64,000 nucleotides of DNA from positions 1 to 64,000 of the forward strand of contig NZ_WINH01000021.1 in the NCBI RefSeq assembly GCF_010993985.1. Direction: 5' to 3'. The notes beneath the pieces were generated by a model. It worked only from the letters and a program-made list of their open reading frames with translations. It made no database searches and was not told where the DNA came from. Origin of the DNA: Paraferrimonas sp. SM1919 (GTDB lineage: Bacteria > Pseudomonadota > Gammaproteobacteria > Enterobacterales > Shewanellaceae). A program made the translations under genes and the position numbers. The first letter of the stretch is position 1; the number at the start of each line of letters is the position of its first letter. Shown piece after piece: positions 15,625-24,446 of this stretch.

Positions 15625-16962
15625 TTAAAGCATGCCTAGTACTAGGTAGCCTACAATAGAGATGGCACTGACTAGCAGTACATATGGTAACTGAGTTAAA
15701 GCGTGGCTCATTACGGTACAGCCTGAACCTTTAGCAGAAAGTACCGTTGAATCACCGTAGAAACAAGCGTGAGAACCGGCCGCACAAGCCGAAACCATAG
15801 CACCAATAACGAGCGGCATATTAGCGTCGGCAGCCATAGCAAGTGGCAAAATAATTGGCGCAGCCACGGCGAAGACACCCCAGAAAGATCCAGTAGCAAA
15901 AGCCAATAATGCAACAATGATAAAGCTTAATGCAGGTATCCAAGCACCACTCATGACTGGTTCAGCAACTGCGATCACATATTCGGTCATTTTCAATTGA
16001 TCATTAGCTTCTTTAAGAATGAAGCTTGAGGTAACGATCGCAAGTGGGATAACCATCCCTTTTAGACCTTCACCAATGTGATCGAGGGCTTCTCCAAATT
16101 TCATAAGACCAGAGAATTGGTAAAAAGCAAGGGTAACTACAATTGCAGTTGCAACACCAATGGTGACATTAACACCGGTTGCGATGGTTACACCAATTAG
16201 CACAGCTAATGGAAGAGCAAAGTGCCAGATAGAGGCTTTATCGTTATGCACAACGGCCTCTTCGCCATCTTCATCCAATTCACCAAATGCTTGTGGGTCA
16301 GCTTCAGCCTGTTTCATTTTGCCCATTAACGGAGCAATGCCCATGGCCACTAGAGGTACAAGAATCAGTGCAATGATCGGATAGAGCATATAGGGGATAG
16401 CATTAATATAAGCCATCATGCCTTCACCAGCGGCAGCCGCGCCGTTTTCTTCTAGTAGACCAGCATAGTATATCGCCCAAGTAGATAGCGGGATTAATAC
16501 ACAAATTGGAGCCGATGTCGCATCAACAACGTAAGCTAACATTTGACGCGAAACACCTTTTTGATCAGTAACTTTTCGCATCGATGATGAGACCGTTAAA
16601 GCATTTAGGTAATCATCGATGAAGATAATAATACCCAGCAGCCAAGTCATTAACAGGCTTCCTTGACGGGTTTTTACACGAGCGGCTAGGGCATTGGAAA
16701 ATGCTAAGGCAGACCCCGAGCTAACGAGCAGCGCAATCAGCGAGCCAAATAGGCCAACGGTCACAATTAACCAACCGATAGTGTCATTAGCCATCACGGC
16801 CAGAGTGATATCGTATAAATGGGTTAATGGATCAGCTGGAGCGAGCATGGCAACGGCAATTAAGCTACCACACATTAATGAAAAGACAGGTCGGTGAGAT
16901 TTTATCGCTACTGCTAATACGACTAGAGTAGGTAGTAGCGCCCAAAGAGAGTTTTCGAACAT
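15625..16962 (-). CDS. NhaC-family Na+/H+ antiporter-type transporter
   Basis: 445 residues with about 11 membrane segments. Family signatures: IIFIDDYLNALTVSSSMR, DATSAPICVLIPLSTWAIYY and the C-terminal SHACFYGDSTVLSA. Members of this superfamily exchange Na+ or H+ for a proton, malate-lactate or amino acids; the substrate is not determinable here. A long acidic cytoplasmic loop (residues about 225-240) splits the two halves. Monocistronic with its own terminator; no MetJ box upstream, in contrast to the relative at 59540. The gap 16963-17194 shows no gene. Confidence 0.85.
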   Translation of the reverse strand: MFENSLWALLPTLVVLAVAIKSHRPVFSLMCGSLIAVAMLAPADPLTHLYDITLAVMANDTIGWLIVTVGLFGSLIALLVSSGSALAFSNALAARVKTRQGSLLMTWLLGIIIFIDDYLNALTVSSSMRKVTDQKGVSRQMLAYVVDATSAPICVLIPLSTWAIYYAGLLEENGAAAAGEGMMAYINAIPYMLYPIIALILVPLVAMGIAPLMGKMKQAEADPQAFGELDEDGEEAVVHNDKASIWHFALPLAVLIGVTIATGVNVTIGVATAIVVTLAFYQFSGLMKFGEALDHIGEGLKGMVIPLAIVTSSFILKEANDQLKMTEYVIAVAEPVMSGAWIPALSFIIVALLAFATGSFWGVFAVAAPIILPLAMAADANMPLVIGAMVSACAAGSHACFYGDSTVLSAKGSGCTVMSHALTQLPYVLLVSAISIVGYLVLGML

Positions 16963-17194
16963 AAAGGTGCCTCTTTAATTATGAAATTTGGCACTGTGGT
17001 ATCTGTCTTAATTATTATTTTGATAGGACAAAGTTATAAGCAAATCATTGTTAACAACATTTACAAACCACCTACAAAGGTGTACCACAGGTTAACGATT
17101 CGAAAACAGCTTACACCCCTTGGGGGTTATTCTCTAGTAAAATATCGAACTTTTATGATTAAAATCATGGCGTTAGGAATTTTTGTGCCAGAGC

Positions 17195-17806
17195 TTACCA
17201 TAGCCCTTTGGCTTTGATTTTTGCCACTTTTGCCATCGTTTCAGAAAGATCTGACTGAGCTTGCTGGTTTTCTTGGGGCATTGTACTGTCAACCTTGGCA
17301 CCACTGGAAAGATTACTGATCAATTTTTGTTGCGCTTTGAGTTGAGCGCTTAATGTATCAATTTGTGACTTATAAAGATTCTCAATCGCTTCTAACTGTT
17401 GCTGATGTTGCCTTTTTAACACTTCAAGCACTTCATCAAGTTGAGCATTGTTTTCCTGGCCTTGCAGAGATTTAAGTTGATGGCTGATTTGTTCTAAAGA
17501 TAGTTCGGGTTGTGTGGCTATGATTTCATGACTTTCAAGGGTATTTTGTAAAGCCTGTGAGAGGTCTTGTTTTACTAGTGCATTGCCTAAAGATTGGCAA
17601 AACTCAGGGTTAACTAGGTAACTAAGTAAACCAGCTTTATATACCTTTTTATGGAAATCTTCAGCAATATTAGAAGGTAAAGAATTATTATTGAGCTTTC
17701 TAGTTTCGCTGCTCCATCTTTTAAGCTTTAACATTAAAGCTTTATCAGATTGGTATTGCTCTGGATTTAATTGAAATTGAAATTTTAAACGCTGGGTTTG
17801 AGACAT
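17195..17806 (-). CDS. coiled-coil partner of the ParM-like protein (possible ParR-type adaptor)
   Basis: 203 residues, soluble. The N-terminal 90 residues are basic and helical (LMLKLKRWSSETRKLNN, DFHKKVYKAGLLSYL). Residues about 115-165 are a Gln/Leu-rich coiled coil. A low-complexity Gln/Ser stretch and a basic C-terminal helix (MAKVAKIKAKGLW) follow. It lies directly downstream of the actin-like gene, the position occupied by parR in R1-type par operons. ParR proteins bind centromere DNA with an N-terminal domain and cap ParM filaments with a C-terminal helix; the layout fits, but sequence similarity is not obvious to me. Good ribosome site AAGGATG. Confidence 0.7.
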   Translation of the reverse strand: MSQTQRLKFQFQLNPEQYQSDKALMLKLKRWSSETRKLNNNSLPSNIAEDFHKKVYKAGLLSYLVNPEFCQSLGNALVKQDLSQALQNTLESHEIIATQPELSLEQISHQLKSLQGQENNAQLDEVLEVLKRQHQQQLEAIENLYKSQIDTLSAQLKAQQKLISNLSSGAKVDSTMPQENQQAQSDLSETMAKVAKIKAKGLW

Positions 17807-17820
17807 AATTCATCCTTAAA

Positions 17821-17848
17821 AAGGCCAAGCTTGAAGCTGCTTGGCCTT
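17821..17848 (-). terminator. intercistronic terminator/attenuator hairpin
   Basis: AAGGCCAAGC (17821-17830) pairs with GCTTGGCCTT (17839-17848), 10 bp with an 8-nt loop. On the minus strand it is followed by TTTTT running into the AAGGATG ribosome site of the downstream partner gene. Likely lowers partner expression relative to the ParM-like protein. Confidence 0.75.
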
Positions 17849-17856
17849 ATTAATAA

Positions 17857-18900
17857 TTAAGCTACAGCTTCTGCTTCTGCATGTTGCGCTGCTGATTCAG
17901 TATCTGGGGCAGTATGGTAGAGACACATCTCTTTAGCCAATGCCAATTGAGCATCATCCATTAACTGGATTTTGTCACCTAAAGTGGCATAAGCTTCGCG
18001 GATGGCAGGCTCTATTAATGCCGCGCCGCCGCCAACTAAATAGATTCGATGAGGGTGCTTAGCAAATTTTTTCGCTTCAAATGCTACTTGGCTTCCTAGC
18101 TCTGCAATTTTGGTTTCGATCTTTTCAAGGACAATCTCTTTTTTACTGAGATCATTTAATACTGCTTCTACGAATTCATCATCGTGACGGTTCTTGATCA
18201 GTTCGTTCGATACTAAGTAACTGGCATCAGAATCTGCGGCAGCCAATGCTTTACGGGCAGCATCGGTTACCATGCAAACACCAATTTCGTTGTTGCCGTA
18301 AATACCTGAAACATCGTCATACTCACCGACAACTATGCCCATATCTAGGGTCGTGCCACCAAGATCTATGACCAGTGATTTAGTAAACTCATGAACATTG
18401 GCGCTCAGTAATGTAGAAAGCACGGCCGGCAGGCTTTCTGGCATCACCTTAACATCAACAATGTCAAAAACTTCACCTTTATTTAAAGTGATTTTCCTAA
18501 GCAGATTTTGACGTTTACGTTCAATCTTAGCTTCATTCTTTTGGCAGTCATCAGCGTTGTAGTATTCAGTAATAGGCAGTGTTACAACGATTTCTACTGG
18601 CTGTGGCTGAAGACCTGTTTGCAGTAACGCATGATGAACTGCAAGTAAGTTTTGATCGTCATATTGATAATCGATGTGGGTAGTGGATAACGCTTTATCA
18701 GAAGTGGCATCAAAGGTGTACTTAGTGGTGCCAACTTGATAGTTATAAACTTTTGTTTCAGCACGAAGTGCTGCACTTTTCCAATCTTTACGGAATGAAT
18801 TAGGTGAAATTACCGATTTGATTTTACCCCCTTGATACCAACATACTTTAACGTTAGTAGAGCCATCATCAATGGCAATTTTTAATGGAGCTTTAGACAT
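17857..18900 (-). CDS. parM: ParM/StbA-family actin-like protein, chromosomally encoded
   Basis: 347 residues, clearly of the R1 plasmid ParM type: phosphate-1 loop AIDDGSTNVKVCW, SPNSFRKDWKS, VVTLPITEYY, VKVMPESLPA, phosphate-2 LVIDLGGTTLDMG and the adenosine loop IYLVGGGAAL all line up with ParM. ParM forms ATP-driven two-stranded filaments that push plasmid copies apart. Here the gene sits between a transporter and plsB in otherwise core DNA, so it is chromosomal. The C-terminal extension (DTESAAQHAEAEAVA) is acidic. It may move a chromosomal site, an integrated element or another cargo. The partner gene follows after a terminator-like hairpin. Confidence 0.93.
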   Translation of the reverse strand: MSKAPLKIAIDDGSTNVKVCWYQGGKIKSVISPNSFRKDWKSAALRAETKVYNYQVGTTKYTFDATSDKALSTTHIDYQYDDQNLLAVHHALLQTGLQPQPVEIVVTLPITEYYNADDCQKNEAKIERKRQNLLRKITLNKGEVFDIVDVKVMPESLPAVLSTLLSANVHEFTKSLVIDLGGTTLDMGIVVGEYDDVSGIYGNNEIGVCMVTDAARKALAAADSDASYLVSNELIKNRHDDEFVEAVLNDLSKKEIVLEKIETKIAELGSQVAFEAKKFAKHPHRIYLVGGGAALIEPAIREAYATLGDKIQLMDDAQLALAKEMCLYHTAPDTESAAQHAEAEAVA

Positions 18901-18925
18901 ATACCGCCTCTTATTATTGTTCGTC

Positions 18926-18989
18926 CTAGAAAATGATTTATAGCTAAATACATACTAGATGAGAAAAGTGAATGGATTTTACAGCTATA
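18926..18989 (-). repeat. imperfect direct repeats upstream of the ParM-like gene (possible centromere)
   Basis: Two related blocks, CTAGAAAATGATTTATAGCT at 18926-18945 and a longer version at 18955-18989 starting CTAGATGAGAAAAG and ending TTTTACAGCTATAG. R1 parC is a set of repeats in the same position. Only two imperfect copies are seen, so this is weak. Confidence 0.25.
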
Positions 18990-19047
18990 GGGCGACTTAA
19001 CTTTATCACTAATAAAGCGGCTTGAATAACAAGTATTTCTAATAAAA

Positions 19048-19067
19048 AAGCACCGTAAACGGTGCTT
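19048..19067 (-). terminator. intrinsic terminator of the tyrP/plsB transcript
   Basis: AAGCACCGT-aa-ACGGTGCTT hairpin, followed on the minus strand by T6. It lies 22 nt past the permease stop codon. Confidence 0.85.
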
Positions 19068-19088
19068 GACATGGTGGCTTAAAATTAA

Positions 19089-20321
19089 CTAACCAAAACG
19101 AGGTAACCAATTGGCCATAGCTAATAAATGGCAGCTGCCAATGACTAAACCAATAATGCCGATAACAATTAATAAAGGCGTGCCGCCGAAAACTTGATAA
19201 CCATGACAAGGATATTGCTGGCGGACTTTATAGGCCATCATCGCGGGAACAATCAAGGTCCAGATGCAAGCCGCTAGGGCAGCAAATCCGATGGCCATTA
19301 AAAAACCATCAGGGAATAAAATCCCGCCAATGGTCGGCGGTATAAAAGTTACCCCTGCGGTTTTTAATCGACCCAAGTTGCTGTCATCAAATTTAAATAA
19401 ATCAGCAATAAAATCGAACAGCCCAAGAGTTACACCCAAGAAGGAAGAAGCCACCGCCAGATTAGCGAACAATTTAAGGCTACTGCCTAAAACATCAGAA
19501 TTGATGACTTGTTCTAAGGCCCCGACGAGTACACCCATATTGCCGCCTTGAGCAATGATTTCGGTGAAACTTGAGCGTGCAAGATTACCCATCACCGCCG
19601 TTTGCCAAGCGATGTAAATAACCAGAGCAATGCCGGTTCCTAGGGCTAAAGTTAACGCAACTTTTTTGGCATCCTTATTATAATATTTAACCATGCTAGG
19701 GACATTACCATGATAGCCAAAGCTTGCTAGGGCGAAAGGTAAAGCGGCCCATAGATATGGCGTGAAAACCTGTTCGCCATCAGGTTTTATTAATAGCTCA
19801 ACCGAACTTCCCGCAATTAAATTTCCTATGGCCAGAGAGAAAGTGATCACCATAGCACCAAGCATTACTGAGGTAATTTTGTCGACAGCTCGGGTGGACC
19901 ATAAAACAATACCAGCAAGCACAGCAGCAAAGACTAATCCAGCCAATTGCTGGGGAAGCTGTATGCCCAATTGGCCAATGCTATGGTTGACGATTGAACC
20001 ACCGCCACTAATGTAAGCATAAGTCAGAATGTAAAGCACAAAAGCAATAGAGAGACCATTCACAACACGCCAACCCTGTCCTAGGGTTTTTTTAGTTAAG
20101 GTGTCAAAGCTAGAGCCCAGTTTAAAATGAAGGTTGGTTTCTAGCACCAAAAGTCCAGAAATCAACATGGCTCCCCAAACCACAAGTAGCATGGCAATCG
20201 ATAATGTGTACCAACTGCCTGCAGTCACAACAGGCAATGAAAACATACCGGCACCAACCGTGGTAGCGGCAATGATCATCGCACCACCCAGTAAAGATGG
20301 CGATTTAGTTTGGCTGCTCAT
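19089..20321 (-). CDS. tyrP: aromatic amino-acid permease, TyrP type (HAAAP family)
   Basis: 410 residues with 11 predicted membrane helices. Opening GGAMIIAATTVGAGMFSLPVV is the HAAAP signature (residues about 12-32); ALPFALASFGYHGNVPSMV and the C-terminal arrangement match TyrP/Mtr. Probably a proton-coupled importer of tyrosine or a related aromatic amino acid. It starts 9 nt after plsB on the same strand, so it is probably read from the plsB promoter; no TyrR-box pair is visible in that gap. AAAGGA is the ribosome site. Confidence 0.88.
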   Translation of the reverse strand: MSSQTKSPSLLGGAMIIAATTVGAGMFSLPVVTAGSWYTLSIAMLLVVWGAMLISGLLVLETNLHFKLGSSFDTLTKKTLGQGWRVVNGLSIAFVLYILTYAYISGGGSIVNHSIGQLGIQLPQQLAGLVFAAVLAGIVLWSTRAVDKITSVMLGAMVITFSLAIGNLIAGSSVELLIKPDGEQVFTPYLWAALPFALASFGYHGNVPSMVKYYNKDAKKVALTLALGTGIALVIYIAWQTAVMGNLARSSFTEIIAQGGNMGVLVGALEQVINSDVLGSSLKLFANLAVASSFLGVTLGLFDFIADLFKFDDSNLGRLKTAGVTFIPPTIGGILFPDGFLMAIGFAALAACIWTLIVPAMMAYKVRQQYPCHGYQVFGGTPLLIVIGIIGLVIGSCHLLAMANWLPRFG

Positions 20322-20330
20322 GACAATCCT

Positions 20331-22736
20331 TTATTGTTTAAGCCCTGCTTGGATGGTATGCAACATCGAGCTAGGAAGAAGGTGATTAATAGTTTGTTGG
20401 GCATCGATAATTTTGCCGGCGTCATCTTCAAAGAAGCCGACTTCTTTTAGCTTAACACTTAATGTGCTGTAGAGCTTCTTATCGAAAAACTCTGGGGCAT
20501 TGATGCCATTAATTGAACCTAAACGTTTCGCCAATTGCTGACAGGTCTTCTCTAAGGTAGGCCTGTCAATTTCTGGATTTAAGGCTAATAGGTTAAATAG
20601 AATGCCGTAGCGCTGCAAAGTTTCTGAGGCAATGCCTGCTAATAATTGTAATTCTGTGATTAACTGCTCATTAGGTTGGATACTGTCACCAGCAACGGCA
20701 AGTTCTAGCTCGATTAAGGCATCGATTAGTTCACCCAAGTACTGCTCTGGCTGTGGATGGTTTAAGAACAGCTCGGCCTGCAGCATTGGATAGAATTGCA
20801 TCGAATGCTTAATGATCTCTTCTTTACTAAGGTTGCTTTCGTGCAAAATAATACTGGCAACAATGGCTGGCATGATCATCATATGCAGAATATTATTGCG
20901 ATAATAAGTCATGCTGATAGCTTCAGATTCACTGAGGCTCACCATTTCCCCTAAGTCGTCACGGGTTAAAGTCAGTTTATCCAGCTCAAGGGTTTGAGCA
21001 AGCAAGGTTTTGCCATTAACATTCGGAACAGTTGAAGTCTCTGAATAAGTCACTTTACGCAGTAATTGCAGGTAAATATCTAATTGTTTTTCCAGAGTTG
21101 GGCGTTCTAAAGCGTTGTTATCACTGGCTAATAAAGTCATAGCGGTTAAAGGTCCCGCACTTACTGCGGCGGCATCATTAATGCCTCGCATCACTTGGGT
21201 TGCGAGGATGTTGACTGATGGCGTTAACCAGTTTGGTTTTTGTTCTGGATCATCAGCAATATCCGCACGCCAGTTGGGTACTTCTTTGTTATAGAACTGA
21301 TGAAGCGTAATAGGCTCGCCAAAGTTGACATGGCAGCGGCCAAAATTTTTCAGCTTTTTGAGTGCGCCAAGTACCTGCCAAGCCGATTCTTTCTCTTTTT
21401 TCGCGCCTTTAAGCTCTTTATGGTAAGTCGCCACTTCCATGACATGGTCATAGCCTAAGTACACAGGAACTAGAGTCACTGGACGATCAACCCCACGCAT
21501 CATAGATTGTACCGTCATCGCGAGCATGCCGGTTTTAGGCTGTAACAAACGACCGGTACGCGAGCGACCACCCTCGGTAAAATATTCTACTGAATAACCC
21601 TTATTGAACAGTTGGTCTAGGTAGGCTTTAAAAACACCGGTATAAAGCTTGTTACCAGCAAAACTACGACGAATGAAGAAAGCACCACCTCGGCGGAAAA
21701 TAGGGCCTGCTGGCCAAAAATTAAGATTAATACCCGCTGCGATATGAGGTGGGATCATACCTTGGTAATACAGTAAGTAAGATAGAAGCAGGTAGTCCAT
21801 GTGACTACGATGACAGGGTAAATAGACGATTTCATGGCCATCGTGGGACAGCTGACGTATGCGTTCTACTCCAGTAATTTCAATACCTCGATACAACTTG
21901 TTCCATAGCCAGGTTAGAATATGGTCAGCCGTTCTTACCAGAGAATCTGAATAGTTTGCGGCAATTTCATCTAAGTATTGTTTGGCTCTTTCTGTCGCTT
22001 TTTCTTGGCTGATTTTCTTAGATTTGGCTTCATCTAAAATAGCCTTTTTAATCGCATCGGATTTCATTAACTCTGCACACAGCACTTCACGCTTAGGCAA
22101 TGGTGGGCCGTTTAATACCCTATGTTGACGACGGAAGTGGACCTTGGCAACCCGCGCTAACTTTTGCGCGATGCGTTCATCGGTACCGTGGTTATCGGCC
22201 ATGTAACGGATTGAAACCGCTTTAGAAAGTTGAATGAAGTTACGGCGACCTAAAAACAGAATCATCAATAGCTTGCGCAGACGTGAAGGTTTTTGGCGCT
22301 CAATTAATGATGATGACATATTGTCGCCATCATGACCTGGGGTGCGTCCCCAAAAAGAACTAACAGGTATTAACTGGACATCTAGGTCGTGATCAAGTTG
22401 ATGTAGCTCGAGCAGTTTAGAAAAGTCTTCAAGGTATCTTTGATTGGCCGTTTTACCATGTTTAAGTTCGTGGGAGTACTCAAGACATACGACTCTTGGC
22501 GCGAGCTGGCTCTGTAGCTCAAGGGGGGTTAGTGGGCTGGGTAGTTTGAGTTTCTCAATAGCATAATGAATTGCGTTAAGATCACTTTTAGAGTCAGACT
22601 TTAAAACGTAAGCAATCGGTTTGTTAGGATCAATATTTAGCTCTTCAAGGGGCTTAGCTGGGATGAATGTCGTCTTGACAACAAGTTTTTGAAGCCATCG
22701 TAAACAACGAAATAAAAGTGATTCTTTAATAACCAT
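20331..22736 (-). CDS. plsB: glycerol-3-phosphate acyltransferase PlsB
   Basis: 801 residues from ATG 22736; an upstream in-frame TTG at 22778 would add 14 residues not expected from the family. Acylates sn-glycerol-3-phosphate at position 1, the first step of phospholipid synthesis, at the inner membrane. Conserved blocks: HRSHMD (His309/Asp314, the HX4D catalytic motif), [32 protein letters not shown] and [10 protein letters not shown]. Length matches E. coli (807). Divergent from lexA, with which it shares an intergenic region of about 280 bp. Confidence 0.97.
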   Translation of the reverse strand: MVIKESLLFRCLRWLQKLVVKTTFIPAKPLEELNIDPNKPIAYVLKSDSKSDLNAIHYAIEKLKLPSPLTPLELQSQLAPRVVCLEYSHELKHGKTANQRYLEDFSKLLELHQLDHDLDVQLIPVSSFWGRTPGHDGDNMSSSLIERQKPSRLRKLLMILFLGRRNFIQLSKAVSIRYMADNHGTDERIAQKLARVAKVHFRRQHRVLNGPPLPKREVLCAELMKSDAIKKAILDEAKSKKISQEKATERAKQYLDEIAANYSDSLVRTADHILTWLWNKLYRGIEITGVERIRQLSHDGHEIVYLPCHRSHMDYLLLSYLLYYQGMIPPHIAAGINLNFWPAGPIFRRGGAFFIRRSFAGNKLYTGVFKAYLDQLFNKGYSVEYFTEGGRSRTGRLLQPKTGMLAMTVQSMMRGVDRPVTLVPVYLGYDHVMEVATYHKELKGAKKEKESAWQVLGALKKLKNFGRCHVNFGEPITLHQFYNKEVPNWRADIADDPEQKPNWLTPSVNILATQVMRGINDAAAVSAGPLTAMTLLASDNNALERPTLEKQLDIYLQLLRKVTYSETSTVPNVNGKTLLAQTLELDKLTLTRDDLGEMVSLSESEAISMTYYRNNILHMMIMPAIVASIILHESNLSKEEIIKHSMQFYPMLQAELFLNHPQPEQYLGELIDALIELELAVAGDSIQPNEQLITELQLLAGIASETLQRYGILFNLLALNPEIDRPTLEKTCQQLAKRLGSINGINAPEFFDKKLYSTLSVKLKEVGFFEDDAGKIIDAQQTINHLLPSSMLHTIQAGLKQ

Positions 22737-22954
22737 GAAACTATCAACAAAAAAGCATAAGTGTGTAGATGATACCAAAAAAACTTTAAATACGCCTAAA
22801 GAAAGCAGATTTGGTTCAGTTAAAATTAAAAATGAGCACTTAAAAAGTACACGCCTGCCGCGTTAATCCTCAACAGCGCATTATTTATTTTCTAATGCTG
22901 ACTCGCTTTATAGCGTCAGATTCTATTGATTTATAAAATTTTTTTGGTTAAAGC

Positions 22955-22982
22955 TTGCACATATTCAAATACTGTATATACT
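22955..22982 (+). promoter_or_regulatory. lexA promoter
   Basis: -35 TTGCAC (22955-22960), 16-bp spacer, -10 TATACT (22977-22982). The -10 lies inside the first SOS box, so bound LexA would block RNA polymerase. Confidence 0.6.
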
Positions 22983-23007
22983 GACAGCATACTGTATAAA
23001 CAAACAG
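22972..23007 (+). promoter_or_regulatory. two tandem LexA (SOS) boxes
   Basis: CTGTATATACTGACAG (22972-22987) and CTGTATAAACAAACAG (22992-23007), both CTG-N10-CAG, with starts 20 bp apart. This is the same double-box autoregulatory layout known from E. coli lexA. Confidence 0.92.
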
Positions 23008-23015
23008 GCTTCATC

Positions 23016-23636
23016 ATGAGACCACTAACTCCAAGACAAAATCAGGTATTAGAGCTAATCCGCAATCATATTAATGATACTGGTATGCCGCCTACACGAG
23101 CTGAAATTGCAACCACCTTGGGGTTTAAAAGTGCTAATGCTGCGGAAGAGCATTTAAAAGCTCTTAAGAAAAAAGGCATGATTGAAATATTAGCCGGAAC
23201 CTCAAGAGGTATTCGTATTGTTAATGATGATTCTGCTAACGATGAGGATGGCTTACCGTTAATTGGTTCAGTGGCTGCAGGGGCACCAATCACCGCAATT
23301 GAGCATATAGAAAACCACTACCGGGTCGATCCCAACATGTTTAGTCCGAGAGCGGATTTCTTGTTACGTGTACGTGGTGACTCAATGGTCGATATTGGTA
23401 TCAATGAAGGTGATTTATTAGCGGTACATAAGCAACAAGAAGTTCGCAATGGCGAAGTGGTCGTTGCGCGAGTAGAAGATGAAGTGACAGTTAAACGTTT
23501 TGAGCGGCAAGGTAGCAAGGTTTATTTGCATGCTGAAAATTCAGAATATCAACCCATTGAAGTCGACTTAAACTATCAAGCACTAACCATTGAAGGTTTA
23601 GCAGTTGGGGTAATTAGAAATGGAGGCAAATTATGA
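23016..23636 (+). CDS. lexA: LexA, SOS repressor
   Basis: 206 residues from ATG 23016 ([15 protein letters not shown]). N-terminal winged helix ([19 protein letters not shown]) binds SOS boxes. The C-terminal S24-type autopeptidase has cleavage site Ala88-Gly89, Ser123 (GDSMVD) and Lys160 (EVTVKR). RecA-stimulated self-cleavage lifts repression after DNA damage. Two SOS boxes lie 9-44 bp upstream, so it represses itself together with sulA, whose start overlaps its stop by ATGA. Confidence 0.98.
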   Translation: MRPLTPRQNQVLELIRNHINDTGMPPTRAEIATTLGFKSANAAEEHLKALKKKGMIEILAGTSRGIRIVNDDSANDEDGLPLIGSVAAGAPITAIEHIENHYRVDPNMFSPRADFLLRVRGDSMVDIGINEGDLLAVHKQQEVRNGEVVVARVEDEVTVKRFERQGSKVYLHAENSEYQPIEVDLNYQALTIEGLAVGVIRNGGKL

Positions 23637-24124
23637 TCAATTCATACCAATCTAAATTAAGCCACCCTGGACTTTGGGGTCATGAGATTAAATCACAACA
23701 AATCCAGCCCGTGCAGTTGACTATTGCCAATGCTAAGGAATATCAGCAGGTGTTACCTGAAGCTCTGGCAAAATTAAGTCAATTGAGTCAACTTGGCCAA
23801 TGGATAATGTTAGTTGGTAATGCCACTGCGCAATTTAAACGCCAACTGGCAACTGCAGGCGTTAACTTAAATAGAGTGTTGATGGTACACCCTAAAGACC
23901 AGTTCGATGCAATATTTGCTACGGAACAAGCGATGGTTTCTAAAAATTGCAGTGCTGTTATTGCATTCACAGAAACATTAAATCAAATTGATGTGAAGCG
24001 TATGCAACGCTTAAATAAAAGCGCACGCTGTGCAACGTTTGTATTTCAAGGGGTGAGTGCCTGCTCACTGTTAGCCTCTAATTCTACACAGATGGCTGTA
24101 TATTCTACTGCAGAACTGCACTAA
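23633..24124 (+). CDS. sulA: SulA-like cell division inhibitor
   Basis: 163 residues, RecA/SulA-like fold: alternating strands such as [33 protein letters not shown] and a central helix. SulA blocks FtsZ polymerisation during the SOS response. The ATG overlaps the lexA stop (ATGA), so the inhibitor is made only when lexA itself is derepressed; in E. coli sulA is a separate SOS gene. Overall similarity to E. coli SulA is modest, but position and length support the call. Confidence 0.82.
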   Translation: MINSYQSKLSHPGLWGHEIKSQQIQPVQLTIANAKEYQQVLPEALAKLSQLSQLGQWIMLVGNATAQFKRQLATAGVNLNRVLMVHPKDQFDAIFATEQAMVSKNCSAVIAFTETLNQIDVKRMQRLNKSARCATFVFQGVSACSLLASNSTQMAVYSTAELH

Positions 24125-24446
24125 ACCTCTGTTTAAGAGGAAGTTTTCATGCTGGTATGAAGTCTAGTTTGCAATGAAAATTCCTCTTGCCAATTCCTTC
24201 TCCAATGGTTAGGTTAATAGCTATAACGTCTTTTCTGTTGTAGCCGTGCTTACCATAATAATTCAATAAGTACGTTAGATTTCGGTCGTTAGTCGATTGC
24301 CTTTGGCAATTGGGCTAGGCAGTTTTATCAAGTCTCTTGATATTTAGCCCTCACTATTTCTGGGAACGAAAGGTTTTCATAGAGATGAGTAGGACTGTGA
24401 AGCTTTTCTTTGTGTTTGCTATACGCAATCAAAAGGGAGAAAGCTT
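24125..24446 (+). other. 322-bp intergenic region between sulA and coxB
   Basis: No gene. A short hairpin CCTCT-gttta-AGAGG (24126-24140) followed by TTTT may end the lexA-sulA transcript weakly. A second inverted repeat, ATTGCC-ttt-GGCAAT, lies at 24296-24310. The ribosome site of coxB (AGGGAGA) is at 24434-24440. I could not assign a clear promoter. Confidence 0.5.

Noticed and set aside
17857..18900. ParM-like gene as evidence of an integrated plasmid
   Set aside because: No rep, mobilisation or integrase genes nearby, and both flanks are ordinary core genes (antiporter, tyrP-plsB). Treated as a chromosomal locus.
22736..22778. TTG start of plsB 14 codons upstream
   Set aside because: The extension does not resemble the PlsB N-terminus, whereas ATG 22736 gives the expected length.
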